Assembly (NCBI RefSeq): GCF_011046485.1
Contig: NZ_CP049256.1
Coordinates: forward strand, 2,418,001-2,482,000
DNA from: Microbacterium sp. 4R-513
Lineage (GTDB): Bacteria; Actinomycetota; Actinomycetes; Actinomycetales; Microbacteriaceae
DNA length: 64,000 bases
Direction: 5' to 3'
Position 1 is the first letter of the stretch, and each line of letters opens with the position of its first letter. Below are positions 16,837 through 25,849 of this stretch, piece by piece. The notes beneath the pieces were generated by a model. That model did no database searches and was not told the origin of the DNA. It saw nothing but the letters and a program-made list of their open reading frames with translations. The translations under genes and the position numbers were made by a program.

Positions 16837-17636
16837 CGGGCCGCTCCGACCCGCGACGCGGCAGGGACGTGGAGGCCGACGCCGGCGCGACGCAAGACGA
16901 CGCGCAGCCACCGAACGGGTGGGAAGTCGTGCGGCCAGTGGATCGTCACGGTGCGGAACCCCGCGGCGACCCGGTGCGCGAAGGCGCGGGGGTCGCCGAA
17001 GGGCCGCATCGAGACGCCCATCAGCGCGCCCGGCACGCGAGCGATGCGCCAGCGCTCCCCGACGTGGAAGGACAGGTCGAAGTCGTCGTGCACGCTCGCG
17101 TCAGCGCGATGGACGCGATGACGGATTCCGCGCCACACCTCCCGCCGCATCGCGAGGTTCGACCCGAAGAGCGCCCGGTGGCCGAGCGCGAGGCCCGCGA
17201 CGGCGCCGTACGAGCCGAGGTAGACGACGGCGAGGGGTCCGCGGAGGGCGCGCGGGCCGTCGATGAACCGGGCGCCGCCCGTCGCCGCGCCCGCCTCGGG
17301 CCGGCGATCGAAGGTGCGCACGACCGCCTCGATCCATCGCTCGTCGGGCACGCAGTCCGCGTCGAGCCGAAGGATGAGGTCGCCCTCGGCGGCGTCGTAG
17401 CCGCGCGCGCTCGCCGCCGGGATGCCGGGGCGGTCGCACCGTTCCAAGCGGACGCCGGCTGCGCGGGCGACGGATGCCGAGGCATCCGTCGATCCGTTGT
17501 CGACGACGACGATCTCGTCGGCGCGACGCGTCTGGGCGGCGAGCGCCGCAAGGCAGCGCGCGAGTTCGGTGTCGTCGTCCTTGACCGGGATCACGACCGA
17601 GACGGTCGGGCGGTCGTCGACGGATGGCGCGGCCAC
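16833..17636 (-). CDS. Family 2 glycosyltransferase
   Basis: A 267-residue GT-A fold enzyme. VSVVIPVKDDDTELARCLAAL opens the domain, DEIVVVDNGSTDASA is the nucleotide-sugar strand, and LRLDADCVPDERW contains the DxD metal motif. The C-terminal part has one possible hydrophobic helix (ALRGPLAVVYLGSYGAVAGLAL). It is first in a three-gene operon, with a GTG start, a GAGGAG ribosome binding site and a TAGCGT -10 at 17669-17664. Positions 17469-17490 inside the gene repeat the 22-bp palindrome used as a terminator at 5130. Donor and acceptor unknown. Confidence 0.85.
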   Translation of the reverse strand: MAAPSVDDRPTVSVVIPVKDDDTELARCLAALAAQTRRADEIVVVDNGSTDASASVARAAGVRLERCDRPGIPAASARGYDAAEGDLILRLDADCVPDERWIEAVVRTFDRRPEAGAATGGARFIDGPRALRGPLAVVYLGSYGAVAGLALGHRALFGSNLAMRREVWRGIRHRVHRADASVHDDFDLSFHVGERWRIARVPGALMGVSMRPFGDPRAFAHRVAAGFRTVTIHWPHDFPPVRWLRVVLRRAGVGLHVPAASRVGAAR

Positions 17637-17738
17637 GGCGTCTCCTCATCGCTCTGAGAGGCCACGCTAACCGGGGGCGTGTGCCCCCGGCGCGTGGTTG
17701 ACACCGTCCTGGCAGGCGGGTATTCCGGCCTGTTTTCG

Positions 17739-18494
17739 TCAGCGCTCCGCGCCTTCCAGCGGGTACCGGCGGCGCAGGATGAGCCGCTGGACCAGCGTCC
17801 AGGTGACCGTCACCGCGAGATACAGACCCGCGGCGAGCGGGACGAAGACCGCGACGACGGCGGTGGCGAACTGCAGGATGCCGAGGAGGCCGGCCGGGAT
17901 CGGTGGCACGGGGGAATCGACCTCACGCGCGGGCTGCGGCATCCGGAGCAGCCTTCTCGTGAGCTCGCCCACGCACGCGATCGCGAGGACGACCGCGCCG
18001 CACACGAGCGCCGTCGGCAGATCGAGCGTCCCCTCGCCGATGACGCCGGCCAGGCTCGTGCCGAGCGGCACGCCCAAGAGCGTCTCGTCGAGGAGCGCGT
18101 TGGGATGCCCCGCGATGACCGTGTGGAGGAACAGCGCATACAGCACGCCGACGACGGGGGCCTGTGCGAGCACGGGAAGGAGGCCCGCGAAGGGGGACGT
18201 CTGCTCGTCGCGGTACAGCTGCATCGTCTCGCGCTGGAGACGCTCGGGGTTCTTGCCCCAGCGCTTCTGCAGGTCGCGCAGCTTCGGTGCGAGGCGCCAG
18301 CGGATCTGCTCGGCTTTCGCCTGCGAGATGCCGGCGGGGATGAGGAGGGCGCGTACGAGAAGCGTCACGAGCACGACCGCCGCCGAGGCGGCGGACGCTC
18401 CGGCGAGCGGGGTCAGAGAGGCCGCGAGTCCCATGAGGCCCGCGTACGCGAGGTCGAGGAGGGCGGCGATGGGTGGGAAGGCGAAGAGGTCCAC
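17739..18494 (-). CDS. YidC/Oxa1 family membrane insertase paralogue
   Basis: A 251-residue polytopic protein. After a first hydrophobic segment come VVLVTLLVRALLIPAGISQAKAEQ and the conserved LAPKLRDLQKRWGKNPERLQRETMQLYRDE amphipathic hairpin of YidC (split here over residues about 65-110), followed by helices with the GLLPVLAQAPVV motif. The arginine in TLLVRALLIP corresponds to the hydrophilic-groove arginine. It is shorter than housekeeping YidC and lacks the rpmH-rnpA context, so it is an accessory insertase. GTG at 18494 is tentative, with a weak ribosome binding site. It lies next to a DUF6412 gene. Confidence 0.8.
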   Translation of the reverse strand: MDLFAFPPIAALLDLAYAGLMGLAASLTPLAGASAASAAVVLVTLLVRALLIPAGISQAKAEQIRWRLAPKLRDLQKRWGKNPERLQRETMQLYRDEQTSPFAGLLPVLAQAPVVGVLYALFLHTVIAGHPNALLDETLLGVPLGTSLAGVIGEGTLDLPTALVCGAVVLAIACVGELTRRLLRMPQPAREVDSPVPPIPAGLLGILQFATAVVAVFVPLAAGLYLAVTVTWTLVQRLILRRRYPLEGAER

Positions 18495-18595
18495 GGTGAT
18501 GTCCGTTCTGGTGGCTGAGAAGAGGAGGCTTCTGGCCACGAACGGATGCCGCGGCACACCGCCCGCGAGGCGGGTGGTGATTGCGGCGACGACGG

Positions 18596-18889
18596 TTACG
18601 CGGCCGAGGCCGCGGACTGCGGGGCCCTCGGGCGCGGGTGGCCCGGGGCGTCGGGATCGCTCTGCGCGAGCAGGACGGACGCGTCGATCGCGCGTCGCGG
18701 GTGCGGAGGCGAGGCGCCGCCTGGCGCCGCGTGGGCGACGGCGACGACCGAGAGGAGGACGAGGGTCGCGGACATGAGCGCGACGGCGAGCGCGAGAGCG
18801 CCGGTCACGCTGTCGACGGCGGAAAGGTCGACCCCGCCCGCCACGCCGAAGAACGACAGCAGGAGGTGCAGCGCGGAGAGGTGAGGCAT
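18596..18889 (-). CDS. DUF6412-family small membrane protein
   Basis: A 97-residue protein. The first half contains two hydrophobic segments (about 5-19 and 30-53). The second half ends with the SDPDAPGHPRPRAPQ signature typical of DUF6412, a small actinobacterial family often encoded beside a YidC paralogue, as here. GAAGGGAGA precedes the ATG. The function is unknown; the constant association suggests it is a substrate or partner of the insertase (inference). It is 101 bases upstream of the insertase gene on the same strand. Confidence 0.75.
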   Translation of the reverse strand: MPHLSALHLLLSFFGVAGGVDLSAVDSVTGALALAVALMSATLVLLSVVAVAHAAPGGASPPHPRRAIDASVLLAQSDPDAPGHPRPRAPQSAASAA

Positions 18890-18968
18890 CCGTCGTCTCC
18901 CTTCGCTGCAACCCGGTCCTTGAGCCATCACGGTAACACCGCGTTGGCGAGGAAGGCTGCCGCGCGGC

Positions 18969-20173
18969 TCAGCCCGCGGATGCGTGCCGGCGCATGACGA
19001 TACCGGCGCCGATCGTCGCGACGAGGACGAGCGCCGTGAACACGAGGAGGACGGTCGTCTCGTCGACGAAGGCGAGGGCGCCGCCGACGAGGAGGACCGG
19101 AACGACGAGCCCCGTGTACGCGATGAGGAAGACGAGCGCGAGGGTCTCGCCGCGGCTCTCGGGGTGCGCGAGCGATGCTGCGGTCGCGATGGCCGAGCGG
19201 AACATGATGCCCGCAGCGGCGCCGCCCACGATCCCCCGACGATGAACAGGGCGAGGAGGGGCACCACCGCGCCGGCCGCGATCGCGATGAGCCCGATCGC
19301 GAAGCACGCGATCGCGATCCCGAGCTGGACGCGCTGAGCGACGCGCACCAGCGCGATCTGGGCGACAGCCGCCGCGCCGAAGACGGCGAAGACGGCGGCT
19401 CCGTCGGCGAGGTGGTCGGTGACGTGGAACGTCTCGTGGAGGTACGTCGGCGCGAGCGAGGTGAACAGCGCGAACAGAGCGAAGGATGCCGCGGCCCCGA
19501 CCCCCGCGGCGGCGAAGGCGGCGCGGCCGGCCGGCGGGAAGGAGAGTCGCTGAGGTCGGTAGACGGGCCGCCCTCCGGTGGCGTCGATCGTCTCGGGCAC
19601 CGCCACGAGCACGAACAGCCACGCGATGAAGAGTGCGAGGAAGAGCGCATGCGGAAGCTCGAGCGGGTCGGGGAGGAACTCCGCGAACAGCCCGCCGATG
19701 AGCGGTCCGAGCGCGAGCCCGCCGAGGTTGGCGGCTCCCGCGACGGATGCCGCGATCACCGCCGTCTCGTTCGGTCGCGCCCTCGCGCGCAGCTCTGCGA
19801 GATGGGCTGTCGCGGCAGCCGTCACTGTGCCGACGCTCACCCCGTCGACGAAGCGGGCCACGATGAGCCCGGGGACGTCGTTCCACACGAGGAAGATCAC
19901 GGCCGCGACGGCCGAGATCGCGATCGCGATGATCGTCATCCGCCGACGCCCCGCCCAGTCGCTGACGTGGCCGATGAAGAACAGGCTGAAGACGACGCCG
20001 ACGGCGAACGCGGCGAAGATGAGCGTGATGACGGGAACCGGGAAGTCGTCCTGCTGCTGGTAGAGCGGGTAGAGCGGCGTGGGGACCGTCGCATAGGCCG
20101 TCACCGTGGTGAACGCTGCGGCGACGACCCAGAAGCCCGAGCTCGGTGACATCGTGCGTCGAGGACGAGTCAT
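18969..20173 (-). pseudogene. MFS transporter, broken by one frameshift
   Basis: A major facilitator superfamily efflux protein of about 400 residues read in two frames. The N-terminal part (from ATG at 20173) has MSPSSGFWVVAAAFTTVTAY, HVSDWAGRRRMT (the MFS loop 2-3 motif) and nine helices up to LLALFIVGG. The rest, IVGGAAAGIMFRSAIA to MRRHASAG, continues in the next frame and ends at 18969. The shift lies in the C5 run at 19233-19237; one more base there restores a single 401-codon gene. Both halves are well conserved, so a sequencing error or very recent mutation is likelier than old decay. Probable drug or metabolite exporter. Confidence 0.8.
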
Positions 20174-20313
20174 CGCAGGGTCCGTTCGGTGGGCGGGGCC
20201 GGTCGCGGCCGCCGTGTTCGACCCTAGGCCTTCGGTCGGGTGGCTCGTCAAGACTTCGCCGGGGGAATGCGCCGTCGACTGTCAAGTCCCCCGTGGGGTT
20301 CATCCGGCCGCTC

Positions 20314-20328
20314 TACACTGCCGGAATC
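20314..20328 (+). promoter_or_regulatory. -10 box for the acyltransferase
   Basis: TACACT (20314-20319) lies nine bases before the GTG at 20329, with no Shine-Dalgarno between them; leaderless or nearly leaderless transcription is expected. Confidence 0.5.
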
Positions 20329-22356
20329 GTGGCAGAGCGCACCCCCACGGGCGCGGATTCCTCCGGTTTCCGCCCTGACATCCAAGGCCTGCGAGCGATC
20401 GCCGTAGGCGCGGTCGTGCTGTACCACGCCGGGCTGCCCTTCCTTCCCGGCGGGTATGTCGGGGTCGACATCTTCTTCGTGATCTCGGGCTTCCTCATCA
20501 CGACCCACCTTCTCGGAAGCCTCACCCGCGAGGGCCGCATCCGGTTCGGCTCGTTCTACGCACGCAGGGCTCGCCGCATCCTTCCCGCGTCCTTCCTCGT
20601 CCTGCTGCTGTCGGTCGTCGCGGCGCTCATCTGGTACCCGCCCTTGCTCATCGAGAAGGTGTGGCGCGGCGCCGTGGCGACGGCGCTGTACGTGCCGAAC
20701 TACCTCTTCGCGATGGATCAGACCGACTACCTCGCGCAGTCGACGAACCCGTCGCTCTTCCAGCACTACTGGTCGCTCGGGGTCGAGGAGCAGTTCTATC
20801 TCGTGTGGCCCGCGCTGCTGGGGCTCGCCTGGGCCGTCGTGCGATCGAAGCGCGCCCTGTTCTGGGTGCTGGTCGCCGTGGTGGCGGCATCCTTCGTCTC
20901 GTGCGTGTGGTTCACGTTCCAATCGCAGCCGATCGCGTTCTTCTGGCTGCCGACGCGCGCGTGGGAGCTCGGAGTCGGCGGGCTCGTCGCATTCCTGCTG
21001 CTGCGGCGTGAGCGGGTCGCTTCGCCGGCGGTCGCGCCGGTGCTCGGCTGGCTCGGCATCGCGGCCATCGGGGCATCGGTGGCGCTGTTCTCGTCGAAGA
21101 CGCTCTTTCCCGGTGCGTGGGCAGCGCTCCCCGTGCTGGGGACGGCGCTCGTGATCGCGGCGGGTGCCACTCCGCATCGCCTCGGGCCGGGACGGATGCT
21201 GTCGGTCCGGGGCATGGTGCTCGTCGGGACGATCTCGTACTCGCTGTATCTCGTGCACTGGCCGGCCCTCGTCATCCCGGAGTCCGTCGTCCGCGGTGGA
21301 CTGCCGCTGTGGGCGACGCTCCTCATCGCTCTCGCGTGCGTCCCCGTCGCGTGGGCGATGTTCCGGTTCGTCGAGGATCCGATGCGGCGTGCCCCATGGC
21401 TGACTCGGGCGCGCACGCGCCGCACCCTCATCGGCGCGGCGATCGGCTCCGTCGCGTGCCTTCTCGTCGCGACCGGCGCGTACGCCGTGGCGGACACCCG
21501 CTCGCTCAACGTCGCCGAGGAGGCGTCGGCTCCCGCCATCCAGGACCCTCCCCAGGGCACCGACTTCGTGCCCGAGAACCTGCGTCCGTCGCTTCGCGAA
21601 GCCGATGAGAGTCTTCCGCAGGTCTATGCCGACGACTGCGTGCGCGGCATCGCTGCGACGGATGCCGGGGACTGCCTGTACGGCGACCCCGCAGCGCCGC
21701 GGATCGTCCTCTTCGGCGACTCGCACGCGGCGCATTGGTTCCCGGCGCTCGACGCGTTCGCGCTCTCGGCCGGCTATGCCGTCGAGGTGCATACGAAGAG
21801 CTCGTGCCCGTACGCGACGATCGAATCGACACGGCGGGGCACTCCATATCCCCAGTGCGCCGAGTGGCGTAAGGCGGTGATCGAGGCCGTGAACGCGTCG
21901 GATCCGGTGATCGTGCTGCTCGCCGGCTACAGCGACCCGGATCTGGCACCCGGGGTGAAAGACGATGTCGCCACGTGGGAGGCGGCCTACGGGGCGACTC
22001 TCGATGCGATCACGGTGCCGAAGGCGGTGATCGCAGACACTCCCGACATCCGCGAGGATCCGGCGCCGTGCCTGTCGGCTCACCTGTCCGACGCCGAGGT
22101 GTGCGGTCAGCCGCGGTCGGTCGCCCTTCAGGACGCGTCTCGCGAGGCTGCCGCGAAGGCCGCTGCAGCGCGTGGGGTGCCGCTGCTCGACTTCAACGAC
22201 TACCTGTGCACCGCCGACTGGTGTCCGCCGATCATCGGCGACGCTCTGGTCTATCGCGACTCGCACCACATGACGGCGGCCTTCAGCGCGCTGCTGGGCG
22301 GTGTGATGGGGGAGAAGCTCCGTCCGCTCCTGAACGCCGCGCCGCCGCCCGAGTGA
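20329..22356 (+). CDS. OafA/YrhL-type acyltransferase with C-terminal SGNH domain
   Basis: A 675-residue fusion. Residues about 12-360 form an acyltransferase-3 membrane domain of ten or more helices (RPDIQGLRAIAV; LYHAGLPFLPGGYVGVDIFF with the essential histidine; YWSLGVEEQFYLVWP; GTISYSLYLVHWP). After a further helix near 370-385, residues about 460-670 form an extracellular SGNH esterase-like domain with IVLFGDSHAAHW (block I) and YRDSHHM (block V Asp-x-His). Such proteins O-acetylate cell-surface polysaccharide or peptidoglycan. GTG start behind a -10 box; monocistronic and divergent from the MFS gene. Confidence 0.88.
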   Translation: MAERTPTGADSSGFRPDIQGLRAIAVGAVVLYHAGLPFLPGGYVGVDIFFVISGFLITTHLLGSLTREGRIRFGSFYARRARRILPASFLVLLLSVVAALIWYPPLLIEKVWRGAVATALYVPNYLFAMDQTDYLAQSTNPSLFQHYWSLGVEEQFYLVWPALLGLAWAVVRSKRALFWVLVAVVAASFVSCVWFTFQSQPIAFFWLPTRAWELGVGGLVAFLLLRRERVASPAVAPVLGWLGIAAIGASVALFSSKTLFPGAWAALPVLGTALVIAAGATPHRLGPGRMLSVRGMVLVGTISYSLYLVHWPALVIPESVVRGGLPLWATLLIALACVPVAWAMFRFVEDPMRRAPWLTRARTRRTLIGAAIGSVACLLVATGAYAVADTRSLNVAEEASAPAIQDPPQGTDFVPENLRPSLREADESLPQVYADDCVRGIAATDAGDCLYGDPAAPRIVLFGDSHAAHWFPALDAFALSAGYAVEVHTKSSCPYATIESTRRGTPYPQCAEWRKAVIEAVNASDPVIVLLAGYSDPDLAPGVKDDVATWEAAYGATLDAITVPKAVIADTPDIREDPAPCLSAHLSDAEVCGQPRSVALQDASREAAAKAAAARGVPLLDFNDYLCTADWCPPIIGDALVYRDSHHMTAAFSALLGGVMGEKLRPLLNAAPPPE

Positions 22357-22503
22357 TCCATTCCGCCGCACGAGCTCGCTCCCGACGGTTCGCGAGGGAG
22401 GATCACCGCCCGGCGCCGGCGCGCCGCATTTCAGGCCCCACGACCGCACGCCGAGGCGCAGCCATCGGCGAGCAGTTCGAGACGCGGGACAAGCGCATCG
22501 GGC

Positions 22504-24099
22504 TCAGTGCCGAAGAGCGGCAATGCGCCGGTGCGCGGAGCCGGTCTCCGTCACCCCGGTTTCGGGTGAGTCTGACGTCCCAGGGCCGACTCGACCGGAA
22601 TCGCTCGGATGCACTGCCTCGGGCGGGGTGCGCCAGGAGGGCCGGTCCGGCGGAGGCGGCGGATCCCACGCCCACTTCAGTGGAGACTTCGACCTCAACT
22701 CGACTGGAGATCCCTCGCCGGGGGGTGGGTGCAGCACGAAGGGCCTGAGGCCGTCGCGGGCGATCCGCCATCCCCGGTTGTGCAGGAGCATGTGGTGGAA
22801 GCGGCAGAGCAGGATGCCCCGGTCGATGTCAGTCCGCCCCAGGTGTTCCCACCAGTGATCGCAGTGGTGGGCCTCGCAGTAGGAGGCCGGCACGGTGCAT
22901 CCGGGAAACATGCAACCCCCGTCACGCACCGCGAGCGCAGTGCGCTGCCGCGGGGTGTACAGCCGCTGCTCGCGCCCGACGTCGAGAGGATTGCCGAAGG
23001 AGTCGACCGTGACGCGGACCGAACCGATGGAGCACAGCGAGCGGTCGATCACCGGCCCGGGAAGCGCATCGCCGCGATCCTCGGCGTGACCGGTCGCCAG
23101 GAGTCGTCCGAGCGGGTCGCGCGCACCGAGGAGGTCCTCCACGACGAGGATCCGCACCCCGGGTTGCCGGGCCCCGAACACCTGCGACGCCTCGGCAAGG
23201 GCTCCCGCGCGCCAGACATCCATCATCAGGTCGTACGTCAGTTGATCGTTGGTCCGGAGGTCTCGAACGAGTTCGTCAGCATCGGCCACGGCATCCGGAT
23301 CAACGAAGCGCGGCCCGCCCCGCCGCGGGCGAAGCGCCGCATCTATCGCGCCCTGCACCCACGCCGCCATCTCGTCGTCGAAGGCGATGCTCGCGTGCCG
23401 CGCCCCATCGGCGTCCGTCCACATTCGGAACGCGCGACGTTCATACCGCCGCGCGAAGCGCTCCACCGCACCGGCCGGATCCAGGGCATCCCGTACCTGC
23501 CGCGCGCGTCGCTGAAGCTCCTCGGCGGGCATTGCGTCGGCCTCGCGCATCAGCTGCTCCGCTGCCAGACTCCACGCCTCGGCCATCGCGCCGGGACCAT
23601 CGCACGGGTCAGGGGGAGGCTCGCCCAGACCGCGGTAGATCGCGTCGTACTGGCTCGCGGTCAGACCGCCGGCGAGGTGTGCGCTTCGAAGAGCCTCGTG
23701 CCAAACCCTCCGCACACCCATGGGGCTCGCCTCATCCGGTCGGAGCGGATCGGCGGACCCTTCGAGCAGCGCCGTGCCCAGCCGCACGTGTCGGTCTGCT
23801 TCGGCCTTCGTTCCTCCCGCGATCGCCTGCACGAGCGCGGCCGGCGTCCGATGGCCCCTCGTGGCAGCGAGCCCCGCATGACCGAGTTCCCGCTCCGATC
23901 TCTGCGCCGCAACTCCCGCCGCCACGACCCGCAGCTTCTCGATCTCGTTGGCGAGGGACGAGGCATCCGTCATCACTCGCAGGAGGCACTCATCGTCGAG
24001 CCGCCGCATCGCGTCGGCCAGGGAAGACGGCTCCACGTCGAGGGCCGCGTGCGAGTCGAGTGACTCGATGAGCCGCTTCATCTCGCTGATGATCGCCAT
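22504..24099 (-). CDS. DUF222/HNH (13E12-type) endonuclease-like protein
   Basis: A 531-residue protein of the 13E12 repeat family common in actinobacteria. The N-terminal DUF222 helical domain (about residues 60-310) includes LGHAGLAATRGHRTPAALVQ. The HNH domain is at about 420-475: RDGGCMFPGCTVPASYCEAHHCDHW, then GILLCRFHHMLLHNRGW, with zinc cysteines and catalytic His retained. A Pro-rich tail follows. These are suspected mobile or selfish nucleases, but there are no mobility genes nearby. Start chosen at MAIISEMKRLIESL with GAGAGA upstream. It is divergent from the SRPBCC gene. Confidence 0.85.
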   Translation of the reverse strand: MAIISEMKRLIESLDSHAALDVEPSSLADAMRRLDDECLLRVMTDASSLANEIEKLRVVAAGVAAQRSERELGHAGLAATRGHRTPAALVQAIAGGTKAEADRHVRLGTALLEGSADPLRPDEASPMGVRRVWHEALRSAHLAGGLTASQYDAIYRGLGEPPPDPCDGPGAMAEAWSLAAEQLMREADAMPAEELQRRARQVRDALDPAGAVERFARRYERRAFRMWTDADGARHASIAFDDEMAAWVQGAIDAALRPRRGGPRFVDPDAVADADELVRDLRTNDQLTYDLMMDVWRAGALAEASQVFGARQPGVRILVVEDLLGARDPLGRLLATGHAEDRGDALPGPVIDRSLCSIGSVRVTVDSFGNPLDVGREQRLYTPRQRTALAVRDGGCMFPGCTVPASYCEAHHCDHWWEHLGRTDIDRGILLCRFHHMLLHNRGWRIARDGLRPFVLHPPPGEGSPVELRSKSPLKWAWDPPPPPDRPSWRTPPEAVHPSDSGRVGPGTSDSPETGVTETGSAHRRIAALRH

Positions 24100-24204
24100 G
24101 CCCGATTCTCTCGCGAACGACGGACATTCGAACAGAAGTTCGACGAGGTTGTGGAGAATGCGGAGGTGCACCGTGTGGGGAGGAACGGGGCACAAGATGG
24201 TGCC

Positions 24205-24678
24205 GTGGCATCCCGTACCTTCCGCCTGGAGACGGCCGTCTCGGCGCCGCCGGAGCAGGCGATCGACTATCTCGCGCGGCTCGACGCGCACCGCGGCATC
24301 CACCCCTATCTCGAGAGCGCCGTGCCGGTCGCCCGCGGATCCGATGGTGAAGGGGACTGGATCGACTGGCGGATCGTGGAGCGCCCGACGATCGGGCCCT
24401 TCCATTACCGGATCCGGTTCGGTGCGCGCATGATCCGCATCTCTGCGACGACGATGATCGGTCATGTCCAGGCAGCGCCTGGATGCACGCTCGAAACGCG
24501 CACGACTGCGACATCGTCGGGCGGCGGAAGCCTCGTCACTGAGACGACTCTCGTGACCGCGCCCGCACCGCTCGTCCGCTACATGACCCGCCACGCCGAG
24601 ATCGCCCACGCAAGGACCTTCGCAGCACTGCCGCACCTGCTCGCGGATGCCCCGCCCGGGAATACGCTGACCCCATGA
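24205..24678 (+). CDS. SRPBCC family protein
   Basis: A 157-residue START/Bet v1-like lipid- or ligand-binding protein. RTFRLETAVSAPPEQAIDYLARLDAH is the usual first strand and helix, and PLVRYMTRHAEIAHARTF the long C-terminal helix. GTG at 24205 is chosen because it sits at the family N-terminus, with GGAACGGGG upstream; a longer version would begin inside the divergent promoter region. Its stop overlaps the ACT-domain gene by ATGA (24675-24678), so the two are coupled. Ligand unknown. Confidence 0.75.
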   Translation: MASRTFRLETAVSAPPEQAIDYLARLDAHRGIHPYLESAVPVARGSDGEGDWIDWRIVERPTIGPFHYRIRFGARMIRISATTMIGHVQAAPGCTLETRTTATSSGGGSLVTETTLVTAPAPLVRYMTRHAEIAHARTFAALPHLLADAPPGNTLTP

Positions 24679-25187
24679 CAACCCTCGTGCTCACCGTCGT
24701 CGGAGATGACCGCGCCGGACTCGTCGCGGCCGTCGCGGAGGTCATCGACTCCCACGGCGGCAACTGGGAGAACAGCCAGCTCGCCGAACTCGCGGGAGCC
24801 TTCGCGGGCATCATCGAGGTCTCGGTCGCCGCTCATCGCGCCGACGCGCTGCGTGACGCGCTCTCGCAGCTCGAAGGCCTGGTGACGGTCGCCGTGCCCG
24901 GTCACGAAGAGGCGACGGATGCCTCGCCCGACCGCCTGTTCACCTTCGGGGTGCTCGGAAACGACCGCCCGGGCATCGTCCGCGAGCTCTCGTCCACGCT
25001 CAGCGACCGCGGGGTGAGCATCGAGCGGATGACGAGCGAGACCCGCGACGCCGCCATGGCCGGCGGCCGCCTCTTCGAAGCGACGATCTCGGCCGTGGTT
25101 CCGGCATCCGTCGACGTCGACGCCCTGGTCGAAGAACTCGAGAGGCTGGCCCACGAGCTGCAGGTCGACGTCACGCGTCGCGACTGA
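24675..25187 (+). CDS. Two-ACT-domain protein (GcvR-like)
   Basis: A 170-residue protein with two ACT domains: LVLTVVGDDRAGLVAAVAEVIDSHGGNW at 4-31 and FTFGVLGNDRPGIVRELSSTLSDRGVSIERM from about residue 89. This matches the GcvR / glycine cleavage system regulator family, in which tandem ACT domains bind amino acids. In E. coli GcvR inhibits GcvA. No GcvA-like partner or gcv gene is nearby, so the role here is unclear. It is coupled to the SRPBCC gene. Confidence 0.83.
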   Translation: MTTLVLTVVGDDRAGLVAAVAEVIDSHGGNWENSQLAELAGAFAGIIEVSVAAHRADALRDALSQLEGLVTVAVPGHEEATDASPDRLFTFGVLGNDRPGIVRELSSTLSDRGVSIERMTSETRDAAMAGGRLFEATISAVVPASVDVDALVEELERLAHELQVDVTRRD

Positions 25188-25214
25188 CGGCCCGCATACG
25201 CCGACCCGGCCGCG

Positions 25215-25769
25215 TCAGCGCCGAGCCGCCCGCTCAGACGCCGGCTCAACCGCCGCCGACTCCGCCGCAACAGCCGCCGCCGCGGCGACCTCGGCCAGAT
25301 ACGCCTCCCGCAGCTCCGCGAGGACCGACCGCGCACCGTCACGGCGCCGGATGCCCAGGTGCTGCTCCCGCAGCTCGTCCATGAAGGCGTCCCACATCTC
25401 CGGGCCGCCGCGCTCCAGCAGCTCCGCGCGGATCGCGAGCTCCCGCGAGACGGGCAGGTGCCGCCGGCCCCACGAGCCGAGCGCGACGAGCACGGGCACG
25501 AGCTGGATCGCCGGCTCGGTCAGGCTGTAGACCACCTTCTGCTTGTGCGTCGGGTGGGGCGCCCGCGAGATGAGGCCCTGGTCGACGAGCCGCTGCAGGC
25601 GGTCGGCGAGGATGTTCGACGCGATCCCCTCTTCGGATCCGAGCAGCAGCTCGCGGAAGTGGCGGCGGTTGCCGAACATCATGTCGCGGATGACGAGCAG
25701 CGACCACTTGTCGCCGATCACCTCGAGGGAGAGGTTGATCGGGCATCCGGACCGCTGCGATTCCATCAT
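25215..25769 (-). CDS. HxlR-family transcriptional regulator
   Basis: A 184-residue winged-helix regulator. CPINLSLEVIGDKWSLLVIRDM is the HxlR signature, with the conserved Cys9; RHFRELLLGSEEGIASNILADRLQRL is the recognition region and KVVYSLTE the wing. The tail from about residue 135 is long, Ala/Glu-rich and probably coiled. HxlR proteins often sense electrophiles or oxidants via the cysteine. It is divergent from two RibD-like reductases, and a dyad overlapping its own -10 suggests autoregulation and control of those genes. ATG at 25769, or at 25766. Confidence 0.87.
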   Translation of the reverse strand: MMESQRSGCPINLSLEVIGDKWSLLVIRDMMFGNRRHFRELLLGSEEGIASNILADRLQRLVDQGLISRAPHPTHKQKVVYSLTEPAIQLVPVLVALGSWGRRHLPVSRELAIRAELLERGGPEMWDAFMDELREQHLGIRRRDGARSVLAELREAYLAEVAAAAAVAAESAAVEPASERAARR

Positions 25770-25770
25770 T

Positions 25771-25791
25771 CTGGTTGCATTCTACAACCGG
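25771..25791 (-). promoter_or_regulatory. HxlR promoter with overlapping dyad (candidate operator)
   Basis: GGTTG (25773-25777) and CAACC (25785-25789) form a dyad with a 7-nt spacer. On the minus strand the same segment contains TAGAAT (25784-25779), nine bases before the HxlR ATG. Binding here would block hxlR transcription and could also affect the divergent reductase genes. Confidence 0.5.
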
Positions 25792-25849
25792 TTCGGCGTA
25801 GCGTGGGAAAAAACCAGTTGCAGATCGCAATCAGTGTGGAGGACGGAAC

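Noticed and set aside
22504..24099. Mobile element centred on the DUF222/HNH gene
   Set aside because: No terminal repeats, integrase or flanking duplication are visible; this family is common as single chromosomal genes.
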